A stretch of 64,000 nucleotides of DNA, taken from positions 46,316-110,315 of the forward strand of contig JAYWBB010000056.1 of assembly GCA_043781855.1 (NCBI GenBank), given 5' to 3'. Of the stretch, positions 7,969-16,305 are shown piece after piece (position 1 is the stretch's first letter; every line of letters starts with the position of its first letter). The DNA comes from Nevskia sp043781855 (lineage in GTDB: Bacteria > Pseudomonadota > Gammaproteobacteria > Nevskiales > Nevskiaceae). The notes under the pieces were generated by a model that was given only the letters and a program-made list of their open reading frames with translations, was not told where the DNA came from and did no database searches. Position numbers and translations under genes: made by a program.

Positions 7969-8375
7969 CACCAAGTCTCCATCTGAAGTTCAAACCGAAC
8001 GCGCTTCGACGGATTAGAGCTGCTTTCGACGGGGACATTACGTGCCGCCTGCCGATCGCCGCGATCCGTGATCTGCCTGACAGCAATATTGTCGACACGA
8101 GGCTCATGACCGAGCTTGTGTGCGCCGGCCCTGACTTCAACTGCTCGCGTGTCATAGCGGTTGCCGGGCTCGCATCGCAGGGTCGGCGGCAAGTTGACCT
8201 TCGGTCCCAGCCTCGCGGTCTCACTCTGGTGATACTGGAAGCCGGGGGTTGGTGAGATTTCCAGCAAGACGCTACTTGAGGCAGCGACGGCCGACAGTGG
8301 CGTGGCGACCAGCGCCGGTGCACCGACGCTGGTCGCCAGCTTGTAAAACACCCCCGTAAACTCTCGGCGCTGCAT
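7968..8375 (-). CDS. HIRAN-domain protein with Tat-like signal peptide
   Basis: This 135-residue protein starts at 8375, where GGGGA precedes the ATG. The N-terminus MQRREFTGVFYK followed by a hydrophobic stretch ending near SAVAASS resembles a twin-arginine signal peptide. The rest matches the HIRAN pattern: GFQYHQ, then a CEPGNRYDTRAVEV core, KLGHEPR, and DNIAVRQITDRG. HIRAN domains elsewhere bind DNA ends (for example the 3' end of ssDNA in HLTF), which is hard to reconcile with export. The gene is fused translationally to cas3 and sits between it and the WYL regulator. Its role in the CRISPR locus is unknown. Confidence 0.72.
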   Translation of the reverse strand: MQRREFTGVFYKLATSVGAPALVATPLSAVAASSSVLLEISPTPGFQYHQSETARLGPKVNLPPTLRCEPGNRYDTRAVEVRAGAHKLGHEPRVDNIAVRQITDRGDRQAARNVPVESSSNPSKRVRFELQMETW

Positions 8376-8468
8376 GTTGATCCCCGTCCCGTCGTCTATT
8401 GGACGACTTATTGCGCATCTGAGCACATCCCAAGCTCAAATCCTGAGCTTCAGTACGCGGCGCCGAAA

Positions 8469-9449
8469 TTATTTTTCGCGGTCGGTTGGCGCGCTCACAT
8501 AGTGGTCCAGCGCAGTGCGCAGGCGCTGCACGATCAAGGCGCGTAGCGAAGGCGGCTCCAGTACTTCCACTTCAGCCCCATGCCGCAGCAGGTCCATCGC
8601 CAGTTCTTCGGGGCGGTTATAGGGCAGGCGCCGGATCATGCTGCCGTCGTCGAGATGGCGGTCAGTCTGCTCGGGATGCCAGAACTCATCGGCAACCCAG
8701 CGTGTTGCGAATTCGCTGAAATGGAGTTCTGCCCAGGTGCTGGCGGCGCCGGAGAATATTCCGTAGGCGGCCGCGTCGGCGTCCTCTGCGGGGGCAGCCT
8801 CGTGCGCTTCGGTCTGCAAAGTTTTTGCGGCAATCAGCCGTTCAATGGCAAAGCGGCGTGGCGCCTGGCGCTGGTGACACCAGGCATCGAGATACCAGTT
8901 GTCGCGATACAGCACCAGACGTTGCGGTGAAATCTCGCGCTCGCTGAACTGTTCGCGGCCGCGGTCGAGATAGCGGATCGTGAGTCGTCGGCGCTGCGCG
9001 AGCGCGCTGGCGACTGCCGTGAAAAACTCACCCGGCGAGCGCGCCTGAGCGCGCATCAGGCGCAGGCGCTTGTGCCAGTCCGGGAGACCGACACCTTCAC
9101 GCGCCAGCAGGTCCGCGATCTTCTGGCGGAACGGCTTCAGGGATTCGGCGACCAGACCGGAGGGCTCGTCGGCAGTGAGCTGTTCCAGGGTCAGCAAGGC
9201 GGACAATTCGCGGGCCGAGAACCAGAGGCCGGGCAGTTCGAACTTCTCACCGGAGCGATAGCGATAGCCGCCGGCTTCGCGGTCGAACGTCAGCGGCGCG
9301 CCGAGGCGGTCACGCAAGTAGGCGACAACACGCTTGGCCGTCGCGGGCGAGCAATCGTCGAGCTCGCGCTGGATGTCGGCCATCGGCAGCGCAACGCGGC
9401 GTTTGTCGAGCGCCCGGTGCAGCGCAAAAATCCGATCCAGGGGATTCAT
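8469..9449 (-). CDS. WYL-domain transcriptional regulator
   Basis: This 326-residue protein has an N-terminal winged helix (MNPLDRIFALHRAL to KRVVAYLRDRLG) and a central WYL domain containing ISPQRLVLYRDNWYLDAWC and RRFAIERL. A WCX-like C-terminal region ends at about residue 315. WYL regulators often control phage defence and CRISPR loci and may sense nucleic acid or nucleotide ligands (family knowledge). It lies 93 bp upstream of the HIRAN gene on the same strand, so it could be the local regulator of the cas operon (inference). Confidence 0.88.
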   Translation of the reverse strand: MNPLDRIFALHRALDKRRVALPMADIQRELDDCSPATAKRVVAYLRDRLGAPLTFDREAGGYRYRSGEKFELPGLWFSARELSALLTLEQLTADEPSGLVAESLKPFRQKIADLLAREGVGLPDWHKRLRLMRAQARSPGEFFTAVASALAQRRRLTIRYLDRGREQFSEREISPQRLVLYRDNWYLDAWCHQRQAPRRFAIERLIAAKTLQTEAHEAAPAEDADAAAYGIFSGAASTWAELHFSEFATRWVADEFWHPEQTDRHLDDGSMIRRLPYNRPEELAMDLLRHGAEVEVLEPPSLRALIVQRLRTALDHYVSAPTDREK

Positions 9450-9477
9450 ACAGTGACTTCCATGTCCAATTTCCCGC

Positions 9478-9858
9478 TCAGCTTTTCCGGTAGGGAATCA
9501 AAAGCTCAATATCGCGCATCGGGTAATGCTTGCGGTTCAGTGTCATCAACTTGCCGTCATGGTGATCGGCGGTCGCCGCGATCAGCGCGTCGGGCAGGAG
9601 GGAACCGTGAGATTTTCCGTAGCGGCGAACGTAAGCACAGGCCGTGCGAGCGACCGGTTCACTGACGTCAAAGCATTGCATTAAGCCGATGAAGGCATCG
9701 AGTGAGCTGCGTTCGCCGTCACGCAGGACTGCTTCGAGTTCTGCAATGCGGATCACCGAGATTGCCAGTGATCCGGATGCGAGTTGTTCCTTGATCACAG
9801 CGGGGGCTTGCGGAAGGCCGCGCAGGAAGTCGATCAGCACGTCGGTGTCGACGATCAC
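9478..9858 (-). CDS. vapC: VapC-family PIN-domain toxin
   Basis: This 126-residue PIN-domain toxin looks intact, unlike the vapC at 1.5 kb. The acidic residues sit in MIVDTDVLIDFL, RIAELEAVL and LLPDALIAATA, followed by KLMTLNRKHYP. It overlaps its antitoxin gene by 4 nt and ends 28 bp upstream of the WYL gene on the same strand. Members of this family cleave tRNA or rRNA; the target here cannot be read from sequence. Confidence 0.88.
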   Translation of the reverse strand: MIVDTDVLIDFLRGLPQAPAVIKEQLASGSLAISVIRIAELEAVLRDGERSSLDAFIGLMQCFDVSEPVARTACAYVRRYGKSHGSLLPDALIAATADHHDGKLMTLNRKHYPMRDIELLIPYRKS

Positions 9859-10130
9859 TTCGCCCTTCGCGCGTCGCGTTGCGTCCAGCCGGCTCGGAGT
9901 GCGCGAACATCGGTTTCACTTTCGGGACGATCCGCCCAGAGGCCGCAGGCCCGGTCGATGATTGCGATCAGATCGTCCTGCGCGCCGGTTGCCATGTAGC
10001 GATCCACCGCCTCCCTGACCAGGTTGGACAGGGTGGTGCCACGGTGGACAGCGAGACTGCGCAGACGGCGATGCATCTGGCGATCCAGATAGATCTGCGT
10101 GCGCTGCATAGATGTATGTTTGGGCACCAT
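9855..10130 (-). CDS. vapB: Ribbon-helix-helix antitoxin partner of VapC
   Basis: This 91-residue protein carries a ribbon-helix-helix segment (QRTQIYLDRQMHRRLRSLAV then TTLSNLVREAVDRYM) and a C-terminal toxin-binding tail ending in GWTQRDARRAK. It precedes vapC with a 4 nt overlap. A later ATG at 10109 (MQRTQIYL) is also possible, as no strong ribosome binding site separates the two. RHH antitoxins normally repress their own operon. Confidence 0.82.
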   Translation of the reverse strand: MVPKHTSMQRTQIYLDRQMHRRLRSLAVHRGTTLSNLVREAVDRYMATGAQDDLIAIIDRACGLWADRPESETDVRALRAGWTQRDARRAK

Positions 10131-10185
10131 GATGTAAATGGCAGATTAGTCCGGACGTAAGGTCCTTATTCAATGGCTCGGCTTT

Positions 10186-10926
10186 TCAGAAGTCCAGATC
10201 GAGCGCGCCGCAGAGCCAGTCGATCAATGGACTCGCCAACTTGTGATGACGCAGCACGGTCTTCAGAAGATCGGGCGACAGCAGCGCCTCGTCGTCGAGC
10301 GGCGCGCCGCAGACGTAGTCCTTGCGCTTGAGGTCTTCGATCAGTTCGTGCGCGGGGTCAAAACCCTTCGGCGGGCGGCTGAGGCTGTCGCCGCCGAGGT
10401 CGCCGAAGGTTTTCCGGAAAGTCGCCGAACGCGTTGCGGACTTCCAGCTTGCCGGGTTGTTGAGCAGATACGCGCGGATGCGCTTGAGCGTCTCCGGTTG
10501 CGGATGCCAGAGGCCGCCGCCGACGAAGCTTTCGCCGGGCTGGACGTGCAGATAGAACACCGGCGCGTCGAGCCGGCCCATCGTGCCCTGATCGGCGTCG
10601 CCACCGCGCGTCACGGCGCGCGTCGCTGCGTGGTAGAAACTCGCGCCGGCCCAGGCTTTGTACGGCGTCTTGTCGGCCGCAAAACGGGTGTCGCGATAGA
10701 TGCGGAACATCGAGCCGCCGACCGGCTTTGGGTTCGCGACGTAATGCGGGCTGATGGTCTTGAGCGGCTCGGCAAGATCGCCGATCAGGCGCAGGAACGG
10801 GAACTTGACGTGATCTTCGTATTCGCCCTTGTGCGCGGAGAACCATTCCCGGCTGTTGTTTTTGGCGAGCCCGCGCAGGAACTTGAGCGAGGCGGGTGTG
10901 AAATAGGCGGCGCTGGCTTTGACCAT
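10186..10926 (-). CDS. DUF2461 (TIGR02453) family protein
   Basis: This 246-residue protein belongs to the DUF2461 family of unknown function. Signatures are FTPASLKFLRGLAKNNSREW, then MFRIYRDTRFAADKTPYK, then HVQPGESFVGGGLWHP. I chose the ATG at 10926 because AGGGAG lies 8 nt upstream and the family begins there; 12 more in-frame codons exist upstream without homology. It is the last minus-strand gene before the divergent aminotransferase. Confidence 0.88.
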   Translation of the reverse strand: MVKASAAYFTPASLKFLRGLAKNNSREWFSAHKGEYEDHVKFPFLRLIGDLAEPLKTISPHYVANPKPVGGSMFRIYRDTRFAADKTPYKAWAGASFYHAATRAVTRGGDADQGTMGRLDAPVFYLHVQPGESFVGGGLWHPQPETLKRIRAYLLNNPASWKSATRSATFRKTFGDLGGDSLSRPPKGFDPAHELIEDLKRKDYVCGAPLDDEALLSPDLLKTVLRHHKLASPLIDWLCGALDLDF

Positions 10927-11068
10927 TCGGTGAACTCCCTGAATGCACGCACGATGCCGCAACCGCGCCGGCTTTCCAAGACCGGATGCGACCTTGGTCG
11001 CTCGCGCTTGACGGATCCGGCCCCGACACCGTGTACTGCACGCCCCTGTCGCGCAATCAGGATCTTCG

Positions 11069-12214
11069 ATGCCCCCGACTCACGCCGCTGTCCCTGCCTT
11101 CGTCGCCCCGCGCCGCGTGCTGATGGGCCCCGGCCCTTCGGACGTGCACCCGCGCGTTCTGGCGGCGATGGCCCAGGCGACGATCGGCCATCTCGATCCG
11201 GCCTTCATCGGGCTCATGGACGAGATCAAGCGTCTGCTGCGGCAAACGCTGCGCACCGACAATGACCTGACGTTCCCCATCTCCGGCCCCGGCTCGCTGG
11301 GCATGGAGACCTGCTTCGTCAACCTGCTGGAACCGGGCGATGTCTGCATCGTCTGCGAGAACGGCGTGTTCGGCGCACGCATGCGCAGCATGGCCGAGCG
11401 CAGCGGTGCACGCGTGGTCACGGTCAGCGATCCCTGGGGCCGCGCGATCGATTGCGCAAAAGTCGAAGCGGAGCTGGCGGCGAACCCCGGCGTGCGCCTG
11501 CTGGCCTTCGTACAGGCCGAGACTTCGACCGGTGCTCTGTCCGATGCGCGCGAGCTTGCGCGGCTGGCGCAGCGCTTTGGTGCACTGAGCCTTTGCGATG
11601 CGGTGACCTCGCTGGCCGGCGTGCCGCTCGAGATCGACGCCTGGGGTATCGACGCGGTCTACAGCGGTACGCAGAAATGCCTGTCCTGCCCGCCGGGTCT
11701 GTCGCCGGTCAGCTTCTCGCCGCGCGCGATCCAGCGACTGCGTGAACGGCGCACGCCGGTGCAGAGCTGGTTCCTCGACCTGACGATGGTGATGAACTAC
11801 TGGGCCAGTGGCGGCGGCCGGCGCACCTACCATCACACCGCGCCGGTCAATGCGCTGTATGGCCTGCACGAGGCGCTGCGGCTGCTGCACGAGGAGGGCC
11901 TTGAACAGAGCTGGGCGCGACACGCGCGGCTGCACGGGGAGCTGGCGAAGGGTCTTGCTGGCCTGGGCCTGGAACTGGTCGTGCCGGAAGCCGAACGGCT
12001 GCCGCAGTTGAACGCGGTTCGCGTACCAGCCGGAATCGACGAAGCGGCCGCACGGCAGCGATTGCTCGACGAGTTCGGTCTCGAAATCGGCGCCGGCCTC
12101 GGTGATTTCGCTGGCAAGGTCTGGCGTATCGGCCTCATGGGTCAAAGCTGCAGCGAGGCGCATGTGCGACTCTGTCTCGAAGCGCTGGCCGCAGTGTCCG
12201 GCCGCACGCGATAG
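11069..12214 (+). CDS. Alanine-glyoxylate/serine-type aminotransferase (PLP class V)
   Basis: This 381-residue class V aminotransferase is of the AGXT/SPT type. It shows LMGPGPSDVHPRVLAAM near the N-terminus, the GPGSLGMETCFVNLL phosphate-binding region, and the Schiff-base lysine K203 in YSGTQKCLSCPPGLSPVSF. TYHHTAPVNALYGLHEAL is typical of alanine-glyoxylate transaminases. It probably moves an amino group from alanine or serine to glyoxylate. It starts the three-gene + strand run with the aldolase and hydrolase, but a 102 bp gap leaves co-transcription uncertain. Confidence 0.9.
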   Translation: MPPTHAAVPAFVAPRRVLMGPGPSDVHPRVLAAMAQATIGHLDPAFIGLMDEIKRLLRQTLRTDNDLTFPISGPGSLGMETCFVNLLEPGDVCIVCENGVFGARMRSMAERSGARVVTVSDPWGRAIDCAKVEAELAANPGVRLLAFVQAETSTGALSDARELARLAQRFGALSLCDAVTSLAGVPLEIDAWGIDAVYSGTQKCLSCPPGLSPVSFSPRAIQRLRERRTPVQSWFLDLTMVMNYWASGGGRRTYHHTAPVNALYGLHEALRLLHEEGLEQSWARHARLHGELAKGLAGLGLELVVPEAERLPQLNAVRVPAGIDEAAARQRLLDEFGLEIGAGLGDFAGKVWRIGLMGQSCSEAHVRLCLEALAAVSGRTR

Positions 12215-12316
12215 CAGGGTCATGCCGCGTGGGAAATGCGACCCATGCCGGTCACGAGAGGTACTCTGTCCGGCACGCTATATAGCGAAGGCAAAAAACA
12301 AGACGAGGTGCGGGCC

Positions 12317-13105
12317 ATGACTGCAATCGAGAAGCTGGCAATCCCCGAAGTGCGCAGCAGGGTTTCAGCAGAGGAGTGGGCGCAGCGCGTCGACCTGGCG
12401 GCGGCGTACCGGCTGGTCGCGCTGTATGGCTGGACCGACCTGGTGTTCACGCATATCTCCGCGCGTGTGCCCGGCCCCGAGCATCATTTCCTGATCAATC
12501 CCTACGGCTTCATGTTCGACGAGATCACCGCGTCGAGTCTGGTCAAGGTCGATCTCGCCGGCAGGAAAGTCATGGACTCGCCCTACCCGGTGAATCCGGC
12601 CGGCTTCGTGATCCACAGCGCGGTTCACGCCGCGCGCGAGGACGCCGGCTGCGTGCTGCACGTGCATGCGCTCAACGGCATCGCCGTGTCGGCGCAGAAG
12701 ACCGGCTTCCTGCCGATCTCGCAGCAGTCGATTTTCGTGATGTCCTCGCTCGCGTATCACGACTACGAAGGTGTCGCGCTGCTCGATGACGAGAAGCCGC
12801 GCCTGGTGCGCGATCTCGGCAACAACACCTATTTGATGCTGCGCAATCACGGGCTGTTGACCGTCGGCCGCAATCCGGCGGAAGCCTGGGTTGCGATGTA
12901 CATCTTCGAGAGCGCCTGCGCGATCCAGATTCGGGCGCAGGCCGGCGGCGGCGGCAACAACGAAAACCTGCTGCCGATTCCGCAGGCCATCCTCGATGGC
13001 GGCAAGGCCCAGATGCAGCAGGCCACAATGGGTCTCGGCGCCGGCCTGACCTGGCCGGGCCTGCTGCGCAAGCTCGACCGTATCGATACGTCGTACCGCG
13101 AATGA
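12317..13105 (+). CDS. Class II aldolase/adducin family protein
   Basis: This 262-residue protein has the class II aldolase fold: GWTDLVFTHISARVPG, FLINPYGFMFDEITASSLVKVD, the zinc-binding histidines in CVLHVHALNG, and LMLRNHGLLTVG near the end. The start at 12317 follows a GAGGTG box; 27 further upstream codons are non-homologous. The substrate is not evident. Its stop overlaps the start of the next gene by 4 nt, so the two are translationally coupled. Confidence 0.88.
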   Translation: MTAIEKLAIPEVRSRVSAEEWAQRVDLAAAYRLVALYGWTDLVFTHISARVPGPEHHFLINPYGFMFDEITASSLVKVDLAGRKVMDSPYPVNPAGFVIHSAVHAAREDAGCVLHVHALNGIAVSAQKTGFLPISQQSIFVMSSLAYHDYEGVALLDDEKPRLVRDLGNNTYLMLRNHGLLTVGRNPAEAWVAMYIFESACAIQIRAQAGGGGNNENLLPIPQAILDGGKAQMQQATMGLGAGLTWPGLLRKLDRIDTSYRE

Positions 13106-14010
13106 CGGCGGTGTTCGATGCCGCCGCGCTGACCGCCTGGCAGGCCGCTGGCGAGACAACGACGCATCGCGGTCACACGATCTTCGTCAACGAGGCTCGG
13201 TGCGAAGGCGCTGGCGAGACGCTGGTCTGCATCCACGGGTTTCCCACGGCCTCGTTCGACTGGCAGCCAATGTGGGAGGCGCTCGGCGAACGCTTCGCGC
13301 GCGTGCTGGCGCTGGACATGATCGGCTTCGGCTTTTCGGCGAAGCCGAGACATTACGACTACTCGATCTTCGATCAGGCCGATCTGTTCGAGGATCTGCT
13401 GCGGCAGCGCGGCATCATGCGTTACCACATCCTCGCGCACGACTACGGCGACACCGTTGCGCAGGAGCTGCTCGCACGGCACGAGGACCGGCAGGCCGTG
13501 GGCGACACTTCGCTGATCGTGCAATCGATCTGCCTGCTCAACGGCGGCCTGTTCCCGGAATCGCACCGGCCGGTGCGCGTGCAGAAGTTGCTGCTGACGC
13601 CGTTCGGGCCGCTGGTTTCATGGCTGATGAACGAACGCCGCTTCATGCCGAAGTTCAGCGCAGTGTTCGGCCCTGAGACCCAGCCGACCCCGGCAGAGCT
13701 GCACCTGTTCTGGCAGCTGATTGCGCACAACGACGGCAGCCGGATCATGCATCGCCTGATCCTCTACATCCCCGAGCGTCGCGCCAACCGCGCGCGCTGG
13801 GTCGGCGCGCTGCAGACGACACACGTGCCGCTGCGCTTCATCAACGGTGCGCTCGATCCGATTTCCGGCGCGCACATGGCGGCGCGTTATCGCGAGCTGG
13901 TGCCGCATCCCGACGTGGTCCTGCTGCCAACGGTCGGGCATTATCCGCAGGTGGAAGACCCGGCTGGCACGCTGCGCGCGTTTCTTGAATTTCACGCCAC
14001 GCGAGCTTAG
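13102..14010 (+). CDS. Alpha/beta hydrolase (epoxide hydrolase/dehalogenase-like)
   Basis: This 302-residue alpha/beta hydrolase has the oxyanion-hole motif CIHGFPTASFDW, the acid nucleophile D114 in ILAHDYGDTVAQ, and the catalytic histidine in TVGHYPQVEDP. An aspartate nucleophile points to epoxide hydrolase or haloalkane dehalogenase chemistry rather than an ester hydrolase. A likely third catalytic acid lies in INGALDPISG. Its TAG stop directly abuts the left end of a paired-hairpin repeat. Confidence 0.88.
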   Translation: MTAVFDAAALTAWQAAGETTTHRGHTIFVNEARCEGAGETLVCIHGFPTASFDWQPMWEALGERFARVLALDMIGFGFSAKPRHYDYSIFDQADLFEDLLRQRGIMRYHILAHDYGDTVAQELLARHEDRQAVGDTSLIVQSICLLNGGLFPESHRPVRVQKLLLTPFGPLVSWLMNERRFMPKFSAVFGPETQPTPAELHLFWQLIAHNDGSRIMHRLILYIPERRANRARWVGALQTTHVPLRFINGALDPISGAHMAARYRELVPHPDVVLLPTVGHYPQVEDPAGTLRAFLEFHATRA

Positions 14011-14148
14011 GGAAACTCTGGAAAGTACTTGAACCCTTCTCCCCCCGGAGAAGGGCAGGGATGAGGGACTTTCAATCCAGGACTTTTCTTGACTTGAACC
14101 GCCCTCACCCAACCCCCTCCCGGAGGGAGAGGGCTTTCAGAGGGTTCC
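14010..14148. repeat. Paired-hairpin MITE-like repeat, copy A
   Basis: This 139 bp element has near-inverted ends (GGGAAACTCTGGAAA at left, CTTTCAGAGGGTTCC at right). It contains two GC-rich hairpins, about 14034-14055 and 14114-14133, joined by a roughly 57 bp middle. The reverse complement of copy B at 29533 matches the middle at about 84 percent by eye. The left end abuts the hydrolase stop, and the right end abuts the TGA of a minus-strand fragment. It probably acts as a bidirectional terminator and may be mobile in trans (inference). Confidence 0.82.
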
Positions 14149-14283
14149 TCAAGAGCCGAGCGCCAGCGCATTCAGCGCCGATGGGCTGCGCGTGGTCGTC
14201 TGCAGCCGCGAGGCAATGCGTTCGACCAGATGGTCGGCATCGCGCGCCACGCCCGAGAAAACGTCCCGGTCCCCAAGTGTAGA
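14149..14283 (-). pseudogene. 3' fragment of an unidentified gene
   Basis: On the minus strand this stretch encodes a protein tail with the segment RDVFSGVARDADHLVERIAS and the end SALNALALGS followed by TGA. Upstream (rightwards) the frame runs into the IS21 remnant, so the 5' part is missing. Codon use and composition look like real coding sequence. I cannot assign a family. Confidence 0.45.
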
Positions 14284-14591
14284 GCCAGGGCAGGCTACCT
14301 GCCATTCAGTCATAACGGCGGACCCTGCTGTTTCACCTGATCAGCAAGCTGTACGAAACCACCCGCCTGCTGATCACCACCAATCTGAGCTTCTCGGAAT
14401 GGGGCAACGTCTTCGGCGACGCCAAGATGACGACGGCGCTGCTCGACCGTCTGACCCATCACAGCGACATCATCGAAACCAGCAACGATTCGTACCGCTT
14501 CAAGCATAGAAACACAACACCCAAAACCCCCCAATCCTAACCAACTTGGGCGGTCACTTTTAGATGCAAACCCGGGTCAGCTTTCGGTGCA
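14284..14591 (+). mobile_element. IS21-family right-end remnant
   Basis: The stretch holds the 3' third of istB and a downstream end region with IS21-like sub-terminal repeats (GGTCACTTTTAGATGCAAA followed by GGTCAGCTTTCGGTGCAC). istA, most of istB and the left end are missing, so it cannot move on its own. Its right border coincides with the point where the acyltransferase gene loses its 5' part, which suggests an insertion followed by a deletion. Confidence 0.8.
14290..14540 (+). pseudogene. istB: istB transposition ATPase, 3' fragment with frameshift
   Basis: The frame reads GYLPFSHNGG, then after one missing base near 14322 continues LLFHLISKLYETTRLLITTN, VFGDAKMTTALLDRLTHH and ends at TAA 14538-14540. 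These are hallmark segments of the IS21 helper ATPase IstB. Only about a third of the usual 250 or so residues remain. Confidence 0.85.
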
Positions 14592-15128
14592 CGCTCCCAG
14601 ACCGGGGCGGCGATCGTCGTCTGCAACCACGTCAGCTTCGTCGATGCGCTGATCGTCGGCGGCAGCGTGCGCCGGCCGCTGCGCTTCGTGATGTACCACA
14701 GGATTTTCAAAATCCCGGTCATGAATTTCATCTTCCGCACCGCGCGCGCCATTCCGATCGCCCCGGCGAAGGAAGACGAGGCGATGCTCAAACGCGCCTA
14801 TGAAGAGATCGATGCGGCGCTGAAGAACGGCGAACTCATCGGACTGTTCCCGGAAGGTGGCCTGACGCCGGACGGCGACATCAAGGAATTCACGGCCGGT
14901 ATCGAACGCATCATCGCGCGCACACCGGCGCCCGTCGTGCCGATGGCGGTGAGCGGCCTCTGGGGCAGCATGTGGTCGCGACTCCACTCGAATCTGCGAC
15001 GCGCAAGACTGCCACGCCGGTTTCGTGCGCAGATCGAACTCATTGCCGAGGCGCCGGTGCCTGCCTCGGCCGTCACGGCTGTCGGCCTCGAAGCGCGCGT
15101 GCGTGAACTGCGGGGCGCGCGGGCGTAG
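14592..15128 (+). pseudogene. 1-acylglycerol-3-phosphate acyltransferase domain, 5'-truncated
   Basis: The open frame carries the acyltransferase motif I in VCNHVSFVDAL (NHX4D), motif III FPEGGLTPDG and motif IV around PVVPMAVSGLWGS. It resembles the acyltransferase half of MFS-acyltransferase (LplT-Aas-like) proteins, although the truncation hides whether an MFS domain was present. The start is lost at the IS21 junction. A later ATG at 14667 lies beyond motif I, so any product from it would be inactive. Confidence 0.8.
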
Positions 15129-15159
15129 CATGGAATTCCGGCGGCACGGAGCGGTCGAT

Positions 15160-15774
15160 ATGTTCATGCAGGCTTTGTTGAAACGGTATGGGGTCGCGGT
15201 GCTGACGGTGTTTCTGCCCGCCGCATTTGCGGCTCTGCCGACGTCGGCGCTCGCGCAGGGCACGATCTATCGCTGCCACGCGCTGAATGGCGATCTGCTA
15301 TTCCAGGACAAGCCCTGCAACACGGCCTCGGGAACGCGCGAGGCGAAGAACAACAGCGAGGGCGAAATCATTCCGGGGGCGCCACCGCCCGCCGATGACG
15401 TGGCGCCGGTTGTCGAGCGCTACACGCGCTATCTCGATCTCGTCGCCAGGGATCGCCGCGAACAGCAGGCGGCCGATGAAGCCTCAGCCGCGCGCCTGAA
15501 GGCGCAAACCGAGGCCGAGCGTCCACCGGCGCTGGCCGCGCGCAGCTATCGCTCCGACTGTTCGCTGTTCGGGCCGAACGGCGAATGCGTGGAAAGCGCC
15601 TACCAGCCGCCGTATGCATTCTTTCTTCAGTGGCCACACTATCCGCGCTATCCCGGGCCCTATCGCCCGTCGGCGCCGCCACCGCTCCGTGACCCGCGTT
15701 CCGACGTTCATCCTTACAACCCACCGCCGCGCGTGCCGCGCGACGCGCGGGCCGAAATCCTGCAAATCAACTAG
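15160..15774 (+). CDS. Secreted DUF4124-type protein
   Basis: This 204-residue protein has a signal peptide (basic MFMQALLKR, hydrophobic core, cleavage near SALAQ). A DUF4124-like motif follows: GTIYRCHALNGDLLFQDKPC. A coiled, charged middle precedes a proline- and tyrosine-rich tail (YPRYPGPYRPSAPPP). The ATG at 15160 has a GGAG box about 8 nt upstream; an earlier in-frame ATG at 15130 is possible. The function is not known. Confidence 0.72.
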   Translation: MFMQALLKRYGVAVLTVFLPAAFAALPTSALAQGTIYRCHALNGDLLFQDKPCNTASGTREAKNNSEGEIIPGAPPPADDVAPVVERYTRYLDLVARDRREQQAADEASAARLKAQTEAERPPALAARSYRSDCSLFGPNGECVESAYQPPYAFFLQWPHYPRYPGPYRPSAPPPLRDPRSDVHPYNPPPRVPRDARAEILQIN

Positions 15775-15791
15775 GAATTGGTAGATCCAGA

Positions 15792-16226
15792 ATGTCAAAA
15801 AAAACCGTTTGCCTGTTCGTTCTCGGACTGAGCTTCGTTGCTGCACCGCTCGCTGTCCCGGCGCGGGACTCGGAGCATCCGATCATCGGCACCTGGACCT
15901 GGACACCCGAGGGCAAGAACTGCAAGGAAGTCTATGAATGGCGCGCCAACCACACTGGTCATGTCACCAGCGGCGAGGAAGTAACCGAAACGCGGTTCAC
16001 GGTCTCGGCGAAGCCCGACCGGCACGGCTTCTACAAATTCGTCGACGAGGTCGTGAAGGACAACCGCGGCAAGGACTGCGCCGACTCGACCAAGGACAAC
16101 ACCGGCGAGAAGGTGACGTACTACATCCAGGTCCACCCCTCGGGCGACCAGATCAGGATCTGCCTGAAGCCCTCCGAGGATTCCTGCTTCGGACCGCTGA
16201 TGCGGCTGCCGGAACTTGAAACCTAG
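15792..16226 (+). CDS. Small exported protein of unknown function
   Basis: This 144-residue protein begins with a Sec-type signal peptide (MSKKTVCLFVLGLSFVAAP, cleavage near VPA). The mature part has HPIIGTWTWTPEGKNCKEVY and four later cysteines, in a pattern reminiscent of small lipocalin-like proteins. It follows the DUF4124 gene by 17 bp and may be co-transcribed with it. No family is recognised with confidence. Confidence 0.6.
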   Translation: MSKKTVCLFVLGLSFVAAPLAVPARDSEHPIIGTWTWTPEGKNCKEVYEWRANHTGHVTSGEEVTETRFTVSAKPDRHGFYKFVDEVVKDNRGKDCADSTKDNTGEKVTYYIQVHPSGDQIRICLKPSEDSCFGPLMRLPELET

Positions 16227-16250
16227 TCGCCGCAGCGCCCACGGATCGAT

Positions 16251-16291
16251 GAAACGCCTGCAGAAGCGGCCGCAAGCGGCAACGGCGTTTC
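16251..16291. terminator. Bidirectional hairpin between convergent genes
   Basis: GAAACGCC at 16251-16258 pairs with GGCGTTTC at 16284-16291, enclosing a second GC-rich stem (GCGGCCGCAAGCGGC). It lies between the converging small exported protein gene and tolC, where a shared terminator is expected. Confidence 0.5.
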
Positions 16292-16305
16292 GGTAGCGCG
16301 CCGAT

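Noticed and set aside
1..11000. CRISPR repeat-spacer array
   Set aside because: No regularly spaced 30-40 bp repeats are visible near the cas genes; the array should lie left of the window past cas1 and cas2.
11057..12223. 388-codon minus-strand open frame opposite the aminotransferase
   Set aside because: It mirrors the codons of a well-supported PLP enzyme, is rich in Arg, Gln and His, and shows no family motif; long antisense frames are expected at this GC content.
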